From: Armatimonadota bacterium
Lineage (GTDB): Bacteria > Armatimonadota > Zipacnadia > Zipacnadales > FEN-943
NCBI GenBank assembly: GCA_026419655.1
Contig: JANZZA010000443.1
Location: 1 to 11,916 of the forward strand
DNA length: 11,916 bases
Direction: 5' to 3'
This document shows, piece after piece, positions 6,113-11,916 of the stretch (positions are counted from its first letter, which is position 1; each line of letters begins with the position of its first letter). The position numbers and the translations under genes were made by a program. The notes beneath the pieces are model-generated. The model was not told the origin of the DNA, did no database searches, and saw only the letters and a list, made by a program, of their open reading frames with translations.

Positions 6113-7060
6113 GTGAGAACAGTGTTGCCACCGCAAGCAGCGCAGTTTGTCCCGCCTCTGCGCGCCAGTGACGTGCTCACACTGTTACTGAGCGCAGCGG
6201 TCGTGGGGTGGTTCCTGCTGGGACTGTGGAACCGTCTCATCGGCCACCGGCTGGGGCGCAAGCCCACGCATGACCTCATTACAACGCTCTCCGACTGGTG
6301 CATCTGGCTGCGGAGGAGCGCGGTAGAGGCCTTCCGGTCGCGGCCGGCCCTGCTCGAGGCCATGCAGAGCGGGCTGGCAGTGCTCAGCCTGGTGTTCCTT
6401 ATGCCGGCGGCAGTGGGAGCGACTTATGCAAACCTGAGACTACTGGGGCCGATTGTGGGCTTCGTCTTCAGCGTACCGAACAACCTTGCCATGGTCATCG
6501 CCGTGGTTTTCGTCGCTGCAGAGCTCATCGCCGGCATCGTGCTGTGTCACACCTATCCGCCCCTGTCGAATTTGCTCCAGCACGCAGCCAGTCGCCCCAT
6601 TCTCCATGGGCGCAGGAACAATGGCATCAACAAGGGCAAAACAGGTGCGGCAGGTGCAAAAGATGGCCAGGTCGAGGTCACCAGGTCCCAGGTTCAGCTA
6701 GCCAGGGCCATGATCACCGTGCTGGCCGTTCTGATTCTATTCGAGGCCGGCGGAAATGCTTACGCTGCAGGGGGGGCAACGGAGGACCCTTTTGTCGCGC
6801 TGCTGGCTGGGCTGATAGGCCTTGGCTGGCCTTTGGCCAACGTGACGGCGGTTAGCGTGGCGGCCGAAGGCCTGCTTATCACCCTGGTCCTCTGGCTCGT
6901 GCACGTCCTGGTGGGGACCACAGCCATGACGGCTTATGGCCTGCTGCGCTGGTGTGTGCCCATTGTCATTCCGTCCCGCGCAGCGGAACTGGCGCATCGG
7001 GCTTTCCATTGGCTAAACGGCATCCCGCGAGGCAACGGGCAAGCACCCACCAGCAGGTAA
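6113..7060 (+). CDS. Polytopic integral membrane protein, unknown function (about 6 TM)
   Basis: The product has 315 residues. Hydrophobic segments lie at about 20-40, 86-105, 122-146, 199-221, 226-250 and 252-275. A hydrophilic loop at about 150-195 is rich in Lys, Gly and Arg. A second loop between TM1 and TM2 (about 40-85) carries DWCIWLRR. I recognise no family. The stretch ending NAYAAGG followed by a hydrophobic pair looks superficially like a VirB2-type pilin processing region, but it is embedded in a larger protein. GTG 6113 is chosen because AGGAG (6099-6103) lies 9 nt upstream. An earlier in-frame GTG/ATG near 6038 would add 25 polar residues with Cys and Pro that do not look like a membrane protein start. 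It heads a tight gene run; the next gene begins 32 bases after its stop, which suggests the membrane core of one complex. Confidence 0.85.
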   Translation: MRTVLPPQAAQFVPPLRASDVLTLLLSAAVVGWFLLGLWNRLIGHRLGRKPTHDLITTLSDWCIWLRRSAVEAFRSRPALLEAMQSGLAVLSLVFLMPAAVGATYANLRLLGPIVGFVFSVPNNLAMVIAVVFVAAELIAGIVLCHTYPPLSNLLQHAASRPILHGRRNNGINKGKTGAAGAKDGQVEVTRSQVQLARAMITVLAVLILFEAGGNAYAAGGATEDPFVALLAGLIGLGWPLANVTAVSVAAEGLLITLVLWLVHVLVGTTAMTAYGLLRWCVPIVIPSRAAELAHRAFHWLNGIPRGNGQAPTSR

Positions 7061-7092
7061 GAGCAACCTTCAAAGCCGTGGAGGAATGAGAA

Positions 7093-7476
7093 ATGGGCAG
7101 CCTGCCAACTGACACCGCGTTGCGTCTTAGCAAAACAGCAAGAGGAGCTGCTGAGATGAGACTTCCTGGGTCGGCCTGTAACCCATCAACCCAGACTTGT
7201 GCGTTCTTTTGCGGCAAACCCGAAGAGGTGGCACGCAAACTGGGCCTGCTGGACGCGGACGGCAAGCCCTTCAGCTCAGCGCTCAGTACCCTGCTGGCAA
7301 AGCTAACCGATGTTATCGCCTCGGCCGAACAGGTGGAGGAAATTGTAGCCTCCCATAATGGTGTGCGCAAAGACTACGAGGGCGTACAAACCGCCGTCAC
7401 CGTGTGCCGTTGGGTGAGCAGCTTGCTGGACTACCTCAGAGAGCACGGAAGCCTGGTACTCATGGAGGGTGACTAG
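7093..7476 (+). CDS. Hypothetical 127-aa protein, probably cytoplasmic
   Basis: The N-terminal part is polar with three Cys (ACNPSTQTCAFFC, residues 28-40). From about 43 onward it is predicted helical (EEVARKLGLL, LSTLLAKLTDVIASAEQVEEIVAS, VSSLLDYLREHG). There is no signal peptide or TM segment and no family is recognised. ATG 7093 has GGAGGA (7080-7085) 7 nt upstream. ATG 7156 also has a good site (AGGAG around 7143-7147), so a 106-residue form is possible and would drop part of the N-terminus. It lies 32 bases after the membrane protein and 1 base before the next small frame, so it is very likely in the same operon. Confidence 0.75.
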   Translation: MGSLPTDTALRLSKTARGAAEMRLPGSACNPSTQTCAFFCGKPEEVARKLGLLDADGKPFSSALSTLLAKLTDVIASAEQVEEIVASHNGVRKDYEGVQTAVTVCRWVSSLLDYLREHGSLVLMEGD

Positions 7477-7477
7477 G

Positions 7478-7705
7478 GTGCCGGATAGGCTGATGGGAGT
7501 GGGACCTGTTGCCGGTTGTTCCAGGAGCTGCGGCCTGTGGCACGCAACACTGTCGTCCACAGCCGTGGGCCGGCCCTCTGGCAGCAGTATGCCGGCGGGC
7601 TTGCCCATGGTGGAACCCGCACAAGAAGGCTGGGCAGCGAGGCCTGAGCCAGAACCCTCCCCCAGCCTGAAAGGAATTTTACACACGTCTGGAGGTGCCT
7701 GCTGA
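7478..7705 (+). CDS. Possible small 75-aa protein filling the gap between operon genes
   Basis: GTG 7478 begins one base after the previous TAG, with GGAGG (7464-7468) 9 nt upstream. Its TGA (7703-7705) ends one base before the ATG of the next gene, an arrangement expected for translationally coupled genes. The product begins MPDRLMGVGPVAGCSRSCGLWH. VAGC resembles a lipobox, but the hydrophobic stretch before it is very short. The rest is Pro/Ser/Gly-rich (PEPEPSPSLKG). No family is recognised, and third-position GC (about two thirds) does not separate coding from spacer. It could simply be an open frame in a spacer. Confidence 0.42.
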   Translation: MPDRLMGVGPVAGCSRSCGLWHATLSSTAVGRPSGSSMPAGLPMVEPAQEGWAARPEPEPSPSLKGILHTSGGAC

Positions 7706-7706
7706 A

Positions 7707-8534
7707 ATGCTCGACCCTCTTTTTGAGCGTATTCTTGTCTGGTGGCCTGATTGGGCCTTTGCGCTGTTCTGTTCCGTCCTGGTCAGCGCGCTGGGCACGA
7801 GCCTTTACCAGGTGCTGGACCTTCTGGGCCTAAGTCCAGTGCCTGTTGAAGAGAACGAAGCCAAGGACCGGAGCGCCCTCGAGCGGCTCCTGCGCGAGCT
7901 CGAAGAGTCCCACCGCGGACTTGCCAGAAAACTGACAGGATTTGCTCGCCGCCACGGCGGGGACCGCAAAAGCTTGTGGCGCAGCATCCTTCCCGGCCGG
8001 AGAGCGGACCGCCGCACGCCAGGCACCACCACCTCCAGCTTGAGCACACAGATCTCCCTGGGGCTGCAGCTCCTCCTGGACATGCTCTCCAGCGCGCCCA
8101 CGGCACATCTGTATAGTAGCAGTAGGCGGTTCCTTGGGGTTATCAAAAGGCTGGCAGACTCCGGCCTACTGGATGCCGCCCAGGCAGAAGAATGGAGAAC
8201 ACTGGTCAAAGAGAAGCTCAAAGAACAAGATGGGCGCCTGACCAACGACGTGTGGACCCTAGGGGCGTGGGGCAAGGGGAAGCAAACGCTTCAAGCCCTT
8301 TTTGCGGCCGTGGCCGACGAGCTGGAGAAGTTGGCCAGCGGCGCAAGCGAGCCGGCCACTGCGCCCACCGGGCCTTCCGTAAACGCTCAACCCACTACCA
8401 CACAGCCCGAGGAAACTCCTTTCACCCGCGGCCCCGAACTGCGGGAAAAGGTGAAGCGCTTGCGAGAGCACCTCGAGCAGCTCAACACCCAAGCACAGAG
8501 GGTTGCCAAGGATGAGGCGCCCAGGGCGGCGTAG
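7707..8534 (+). CDS. Single-pass membrane protein with coiled-coil regions, unknown function
   Basis: The product has 275 residues. One TM helix lies near the N-terminus (about 16-38, WAFALFCSVLVSALGTSLYQVL). It is followed by a charged helical, coiled-coil-like stretch (about 48-84, DRSALERLLRELEESHRGLARKL), a basic segment (about 85-105), a helical middle (about 110-215) and a second short coiled coil at about 243-268 (LREKVKRLREHLEQLNTQ). A Pro/Thr-rich linker (about 220-240) separates the last two. ATG 7707 is preferred: GGAGGTG (7691-7697) lies 9 nt upstream. The in-frame GTG 7695 is part of that ribosome site. No family is recognised. The layout suggests a scaffold that oligomerises at the membrane, probably in the same complex as the 6113-7060 membrane protein. 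Confidence 0.82.
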   Translation: MLDPLFERILVWWPDWAFALFCSVLVSALGTSLYQVLDLLGLSPVPVEENEAKDRSALERLLRELEESHRGLARKLTGFARRHGGDRKSLWRSILPGRRADRRTPGTTTSSLSTQISLGLQLLLDMLSSAPTAHLYSSSRRFLGVIKRLADSGLLDAAQAEEWRTLVKEKLKEQDGRLTNDVWTLGAWGKGKQTLQALFAAVADELEKLASGASEPATAPTGPSVNAQPTTTQPEETPFTRGPELREKVKRLREHLEQLNTQAQRVAKDEAPRAA

Positions 8535-8715
8535 CTTTAACAGCAGCGGCCGGTTACCAGCAGCCAGCTACCACCGGCAAGCTGCCAGCAGCCAGTGGAA
8601 AACATGCTCTCCTGGGCCTTCAGTGCCGCAAAGCCCTGAACACGAGCGGGGGCAGGACAAGCCAGAAAGACAGGTCAGGTCTAAAACGCAAAGAGCAGGT
8701 GATGGCAAATGGTAA
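8512..8715 (+). CDS. Doubtful small basic ORF (67 aa) bridging two operon genes
   Basis: ATG 8512 lies inside the end of the coiled-coil gene (23-base overlap), with GAGGG (8498-8502) 9 nt upstream. Its TAA at 8713-8715 overlaps the ATG (8709) of the VWA lipoprotein gene. The product is Arg/Lys/Ser/Gln-rich with no hydrophobic core, no motif and no recognised family. Within it the 11-mer CCAGCAGCCAG occurs twice (near 8558 and 8582), as simple low-complexity DNA might. Coupled overlaps are the only positive evidence; otherwise the 174 bases between the neighbours are spacer. Confidence 0.22.
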   Translation: MRRPGRRSFNSSGRLPAASYHRQAASSQWKTCSPGPSVPQSPEHERGQDKPERQVRSKTQRAGDGKW

Positions 8716-9746
8716 GAAGATTTCCGTGGTGGTGTCTTACGGCCAGCGTCGTGGTGGCCACGACCATGACGGGTTGCATGACCGCCAAGGAGCGAAGGCC
8801 CTTCCTGTACTTCATCTTCGACGCCAGCGGGTCCTTTCAGCGGTGGCTGCCGCAAGCTCGGGAAACCGCCTGCCATATCCTCGAGAAAGTGATGGTGAAT
8901 CCCGGCGCCCAGGTGTGCGTGGCCGTAATTGATGACCACAGTTACCCATCCGATAACGTGCTGCTCGGCCCCGTCAAGATGCCCGACAACCCCCTCGAGT
9001 TCAAGCGCCAGAGGCGGATGCTGCTCGACGAATTCGCCAAACTGGAGGTGCCTGTCTCTTCCGCGCCCGGCACCGACATCCAGGGCGCCCTGCACCGCGC
9101 TGCCGAGTACGCTGCTGCCAATCCCTCCGACTGGCTTGACCTGCTCATCTTCTGCGACATGCAGGAAGAGCACAATCCCATTCAGTATCAGCCCGTACGC
9201 TTCTCGGTACCCGTGCGGCTGACGGTCTTCTTCATGCCGCAGCTCAAGATAGTGTCCAGAGACGCCTACGGACGCCGTTACCAGCGGGACGAGACAAAAC
9301 AGGAATTCATGGCACGGCAGGAAAAGTGGCGGATGATTTTTGCCCAGTACGGCGTGCCAACCGCACGGTACGCCAAATTCTACGACCCCAGCCAGTCGCG
9401 CGTGACAGGGGGACTTGCGAGTACCAGCATCGAGGCCGTTGTGGCGGAGCTATCCAAGGCGCCTGAATTTGCACCGGCAGGCCCCCAGCAGATGGCCGGC
9501 CCTGGCGGCCCTGGTATGCCCATGCCCGGACCGGGATACGGTGGGCCACCAGCCATGCCCGGAGGACCTCCTGGGCCGGGCTACGGTGGCCCACCCGGGC
9601 CGGGTTATGGCGGCCCCGGGCCGGTGCCCTATGGCGGGCCACCTCAGCCAGAAGCCAGCGGGCCGCCTGGACCGGGGCCCGGCCAGCCACCAGCCGTGCC
9701 TGAAGGGCCAGCCGAGCCAGGGGCCTTGGCGCCACCCGCCTCCTGA
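8709..9746 (+). CDS. VWA-domain lipoprotein with Gly/Pro/Tyr-rich tail
   Basis: The product has 345 residues. The N-terminus MVRRFPWWCLTASVVVATTMTGC is a lipoprotein signal with likely lipidated Cys at 23. A von Willebrand A-like domain follows: YFIFDASGS at residues 34-42 gives the MIDAS D-x-S-x-S (D38, S40, S42), GTDIQGAL at 121-128 gives the MIDAS Thr (T122), and LLIFCD at 145-150 gives the third metal-site Asp (D150). VWA domains bind partner proteins through a metal ion. From about 253 to the end is a low-complexity tail with repeated PGPGYGGPP units and Pro. ATG 8709 has AGGTGA (8697-8702) 6 nt upstream. It is the last gene of the tight run that starts at 6113, and it probably binds or organises the complex from the outer face of the membrane. 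The partner is unknown. Confidence 0.87.
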   Translation: MVRRFPWWCLTASVVVATTMTGCMTAKERRPFLYFIFDASGSFQRWLPQARETACHILEKVMVNPGAQVCVAVIDDHSYPSDNVLLGPVKMPDNPLEFKRQRRMLLDEFAKLEVPVSSAPGTDIQGALHRAAEYAAANPSDWLDLLIFCDMQEEHNPIQYQPVRFSVPVRLTVFFMPQLKIVSRDAYGRRYQRDETKQEFMARQEKWRMIFAQYGVPTARYAKFYDPSQSRVTGGLASTSIEAVVAELSKAPEFAPAGPQQMAGPGGPGMPMPGPGYGGPPAMPGGPPGPGYGGPPGPGYGGPGPVPYGGPPQPEASGPPGPGPGQPPAVPEGPAEPGALAPPAS

Positions 9747-10059
9747 ACCAGGAGCCTGATACCCATCCCGCACCCATGCACCAGACTCTCATCCCAGGGC
9801 GGGGCAGAAAACCAAATGCCCACCACACTGACACAAAAAGCGGACCTGAAGCGACATATATAGTGACGGCTAATCGGGAGACAGCGGATGACTAAGGCCA
9901 GAAAGCAGGCGCGCCACAAGCCGCGCAGGGATGAAGCGAGGGTTGGAGCAGCCAGGAGGCTCGTCGGCCCTGCCCAAAACCGGCAACCTCGTATCCCTGC
10001 CCTCGCCTGCAACCCCAGCCCGGCCGGGCCGCAACATCAGCGCAAAGGAGTGACCAATC
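9747..10059. other. Spacer with an A/T-rich patch and no firm gene
   Basis: A 313-base gap follows the VWA gene. CATATATAG near 9856-9863 is unusually A/T-rich for this DNA and CTGACA at 9828-9833 resembles a -35 box, but the spacing between them (over 20) is too long for a normal sigma-70 promoter. A 63-codon basic frame (ATG 9888, GGGAG around 9877-9881) crosses the end of the gap to 10079, overlapping the next gene by 20 bases. It is Arg/Lys/Gln-rich without motif and I do not call it a gene. Confidence 0.4.
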
Positions 10060-10851
10060 ATGCGTCGCGGACAGGCTAGCTATGCAGGGCTTATCGTCCT
10101 GGCGGCTGTCCTGGTGGGCCTGTATTCCATCACCCGCCAGGGGGCTGCCGTCAACCCTGAGCCTGCCACCGAAGTTCCTGCTGACTGGCAGGCCGCACTG
10201 CCACAACCACCGGTTTGGGCAAATGGAACAGGCAGTACAGGCCTACCAGTCGGGCCAGGTGCACCAGGTGGGCCAATCGTGCCGCCGGGAGTGAGTGAGG
10301 CAAGTTGGCCAGGTGAGCCAATCGTGCCTCCCGGGTCGGGCGACACAGGCACATGGGCTGATATGACCAGCCCTTCCGAGGCGAGCGGGCCGGATACGCA
10401 GGCTACCTCTGACACGTCGCCCAAAGCGCCCAACCCTGATGAAGAGCTCAGCCCGGCAGCACAGGGGAAGCGCACCCAGTCGCTCGAAAGCTCGCAGCCC
10501 CAGGGCCAGCAGCCCTCCCGCACGCCCAGGACACAGCGGGTGGCTTGCGCCAGTCACAAGCACAGCAAGCCTGCGCAGAGCAGCACGTCGGTCACCCGGA
10601 GGTGCTCCCGTGCGGCTACCCGGGCACCCAGGCATCGCCCCCAGCAGGACCGCGATCTCGACGATGGCTGCCCGGAGCTGGCTGAGGTCTGGCCTGGAGG
10701 CGATCTCCCCGCCAGGTGGGGGAGGATCACCCGCCATCGGGACCAAGCCGAGGACACCGAAGCCGAAGGCTCCCCAACCTTTCGCCGGCTAATCACCGGT
10801 CGCTGCGGAAGTCTCTCTGCCGGCCGCTGGATAAGGGAGCAGGCTGACTGA
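10060..10851 (+). CDS. Single-pass membrane protein with Pro-rich then basic extracytoplasmic region
   Basis: The product has 263 residues. MRRGQASYAGLIVLAAVLVG begins a short basic cytoplasmic end and a TM helix at about 9-25. The rest is Pro/Ser/Thr-rich, with a 15-residue near-repeat PGGPIVPPG... / PGEPIVPPG... encoded by DNA repeating at 45 bp (10265 and 10310). After about residue 140 it becomes Arg/His/Gln-rich (VTRRCSRAATRAPRHRPQQDR). Codon third positions stay G/C-rich to the stop, which argues against a frameshift in the basic half. ATG 10060 has AAAGGAG (10044-10050) 9 nt upstream. Its N-terminus resembles that of the gene at 11060, so the two look like paralogues. No family is recognised; it may be a cell-surface stalk or linker. 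Confidence 0.72.
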   Translation: MRRGQASYAGLIVLAAVLVGLYSITRQGAAVNPEPATEVPADWQAALPQPPVWANGTGSTGLPVGPGAPGGPIVPPGVSEASWPGEPIVPPGSGDTGTWADMTSPSEASGPDTQATSDTSPKAPNPDEELSPAAQGKRTQSLESSQPQGQQPSRTPRTQRVACASHKHSKPAQSSTSVTRRCSRAATRAPRHRPQQDRDLDDGCPELAEVWPGGDLPARWGRITRHRDQAEDTEAEGSPTFRRLITGRCGSLSAGRWIREQAD

Positions 10852-10962
10852 CCTGGGGGATGATGCCCAATCCTGTATCAGGGAGCAGACAGCCACACGA
10901 GAAGAGGCCGGCAGACATCAGCCATGGTCTTCAGACGCGTGCTGATACCCTAGCGAACCTAG

Positions 10963-10991
10963 CGGACAGCCACGTGCGCGAGGAGGGAGAG
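10963..10991 (+). repeat. 29-bp perfect direct repeat, copy 1
   Basis: It begins CGGACAGCCACGTG and ends AGGAGGGAGAG. It is identical to 11025-11053, 62 bases downstream. Although it contains the purine-rich ribosome-site-like GGAGGGAGAG, no start codon follows at the proper distance. Confidence 0.9.
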
Positions 10992-11024
10992 GACGAACAC
11001 GTCCAAGACCTGCCCCGTGACATA

Positions 11025-11053
11025 CGGACAGCCACGTGCGCGAGGAGGGAGAG
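11025..11053 (+). repeat. 29-bp perfect direct repeat, copy 2, supplying the ribosome site
   Basis: It is identical to 10963-10991. Its GGGAG at 11047-11051 lies 8 nt before ATG 11060, so this copy provides the ribosome binding sequence for the last gene. It also contains the palindrome CACGTG. Confidence 0.9.
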
Positions 11054-11059
11054 AGAAAA

Positions 11060-11885
11060 ATGCGCCGCCACAAAAACGCTCGATACAGGGGCCTGGCAGT
11101 CCTCCTGGCCCTCCTGATCGTGGCCTACCTGGGCACCCGTCATCTCTCTGGAAGCCTTGACCCACAATACGCGGAAAACGAGAGCGACTTCGCCGCCGCG
11201 AACCAGCCCTTCTCCCAGTCGCGCTACCTGGCCCAGCACTACGGCAGAGAGTGGACCTACGGAGAGCCAGCGCCAGCAGGAATCCCGCCCCAGAGCGGCC
11301 CCCCTCCCGGCGTGTGGTACCCACCAGCAAAATCGGGCGAGCCCGACGCACCGACGGGCATGGTTCCGCCCCAAAAGGCCGCCAACCAAGAGCGCTCCAC
11401 GCCCGTAGGGACCGCGGAGCGAATCGATAACCAGACTGCAGGCAGCACAACCAGGCCCGCTCCCCCCGCCGGCAAAACAACCACGGTCGCACAGTCGCCC
11501 ACTGGTGGGCCGAAGGCCACGGACTCCAACCGAGCAGCAAAGCGGAGGGCCCGTCGGGCCTCCACCGCCGAGCGAAGGCCCTACATTGTGCGTTATGAGC
11601 CTATAACCCCGATCACGCCAATTATCCCTGACTACCCCAGCTCTGACCTGATGCGTAGGCTATACCTTCCCGAGTATCCTCGCCTCGACGCCATGCCGGG
11701 GCTGCAGGTCCCTAGCTACCCCCGCCCTGATGGAGTGCCGCAGCCGCAGCCTCCTCAACGTACCGGACCTGATGTCCTGCCTGGCACACAGCCCCCAGAC
11801 TCTGCCCGCCCAGGCGTTCTGCCGCAGCCACAGGCTCCCGACTCCACCCGCCCTGATGTCGTGCCGCAGCCGCAGCCTCCCGACC
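11060..11885 (+). CDS. Single-pass membrane Pro-rich repeat protein, cut off by contig end
   Basis: The frame from ATG 11060 has no stop in the window. The genomic part encodes 275 full codons, and the next codon (11885-11887) spans the junction with the adapter. MRRHKNARYRGLAVLLALLI starts a basic cytoplasmic end and a TM helix at about 11-25. Residues about 30-100 are Tyr/Pro/Gln-rich, and residues about 165-180 are Arg/Lys-rich (KRRARRASTAERRPY). A PITPITPIIPDYP stretch comes next. From base 11723 there are 14-residue tandem repeats of the type RPDxVPQPQPPDS. The ribosome site is GGGAG at 11047-11051, 8 nt upstream. Its N-terminus is similar to that of the 10060 gene. No family is recognised; a surface stalk or wall-spanning protein is plausible from composition. 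True length is unknown. Confidence 0.78.
11723..11885 (+). repeat. In-frame 42-bp tandem repeats (14 residues, four units)
   Basis: Units start at 11723, 11765, 11807 and 11849, exactly 42 bases apart and in frame with the 11060 gene. They encode RPDGVPQPQPPQRT, GPDVLPGTQPPDSA, RPGVLPQPQAPDST and RPDVVPQPQPPDP. The last unit is interrupted at the adapter junction. The repeat array may explain why the assembly stopped here. Confidence 0.85.
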
Positions 11886-11916
11886 CTGTCTCTTATACAC
11901 ATCTGACGCTGCCGAC
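11886..11916. other. Nextera sequencing adapter (not genomic)
   Basis: Bases 11886-11904 are CTGTCTCTTATACACATCT, the reverse complement of the Tn5/Nextera mosaic end. Bases 11905-11916 (GACGCTGCCGAC) continue the Nextera read-1 adapter. In the + frame it encodes VSYTHLTLP, and antisense frames begin MCIRDR or MYKRQ; these are well-known adapter-derived peptides. The genome therefore ends at about 11885, with up to one base of ambiguity. Confidence 0.98.

Larger units (their letters stand above)
10852..11059. other. Spacer carrying three related copies of a repeat
   Basis: The 208 bases between the two paralogous genes hold a perfect 29-bp direct repeat (10963-10991 and 11025-11053) and a diverged partial copy at about 10886-10907 (CAGACAGCCACACGAGAAGA). 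Open frames here (for example from 10860) pass through the repeats in different phases and I do not support them as genes. Confidence 0.5.

Noticed and set aside
9888..10079. 63-codon basic frame before the 10060 gene
   Set aside because: It has a possible ribosome site but no motif, and overlaps a better supported start; kept only as a note in the spacer entry.
10439..10792. Alternative frame suggesting a frameshift in the 10060 gene
   Set aside because: The called frame keeps G/C-rich third positions to its stop, and other frames are also open only because the DNA is Pro/Arg/Ala-coding in all phases.
10860..11117. 85-codon frame between the two MRR-TM genes
   Set aside because: It runs through the direct repeats in different phases, has no spaced ribosome site, and overlaps the start of the supported gene at 11060.
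11660..11902. Minus-strand frame starting MCIRDR at the right end
   Set aside because: Its start is encoded by the Nextera adapter and the rest is antisense to the 42-bp repeats.

Overview
This is a G+C-rich bacterial segment in which every supported gene lies on the + strand. It comes from the end of an assembled contig, because the last 31 bases are a Nextera sequencing adapter rather than genome. The organism cannot be named from the sequence alone. Exported caspase-like proteases beside a secreted copper-amine-oxidase-N-like (stalk-type) protein with two CxxC pairs, in a high-GC genome with long repeat-bearing intergenic spacers, would suit an uncultured Armatimonadota-like or similar environmental lineage. 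That is a weak guess.

Left part (1-5559). After the last 20 codons of an upstream gene there are three exported-protein genes separated by long spacers. The first is a WD40-type beta-propeller fused to a C14 caspase-like protease (186-2363). The second is a small secreted protein with a zinc-ribbon-like Cys pattern and a copper-amine-oxidase-N-like domain (2857-3471). The third is a DUF4384 / Pro-rich linker / metacaspase-like protease (3856-5559). Both proteases keep the His/Cys dyad and carry a 12-residue EF-hand-like acidic loop near the C-terminus. The spacers hold strong hairpins, two families of degenerate tandem repeats (29-bp and 32/34-bp periods) and two copies of a 25-nt interspersed element.

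Middle part (6113-9746). A tight run of genes, some separated by a single base, encodes a roughly six-segment membrane protein, a 127-aa protein of unknown function, a possible 75-aa protein, a membrane-anchored coiled-coil protein and a lipoprotein with a von Willebrand A (VWA) domain and a Gly/Pro/Tyr-rich tail. This looks like one operon for an envelope-associated assembly. I do not recognise it as a described system.

Right part (9747-11885). Two genes encode paralogous-looking single-pass membrane proteins (MRR... plus one TM helix) with long Pro-rich extracytoplasmic regions. The second carries 14-residue tandem repeats and runs off the contig, so it has no stop codon. A perfect 29-bp direct repeat lies just upstream of it, and the second copy supplies its ribosome binding site.

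The common thread is export plus low-complexity Pro-rich segments: two proteases with different presumed sensor domains, a VWA binding lipoprotein, and membrane-anchored Pro-rich stalks. That the proteases and the membrane/VWA cluster work together is inference from proximity only. Hairpins that look like terminators lie between the two parts, so they may be separate transcription units.
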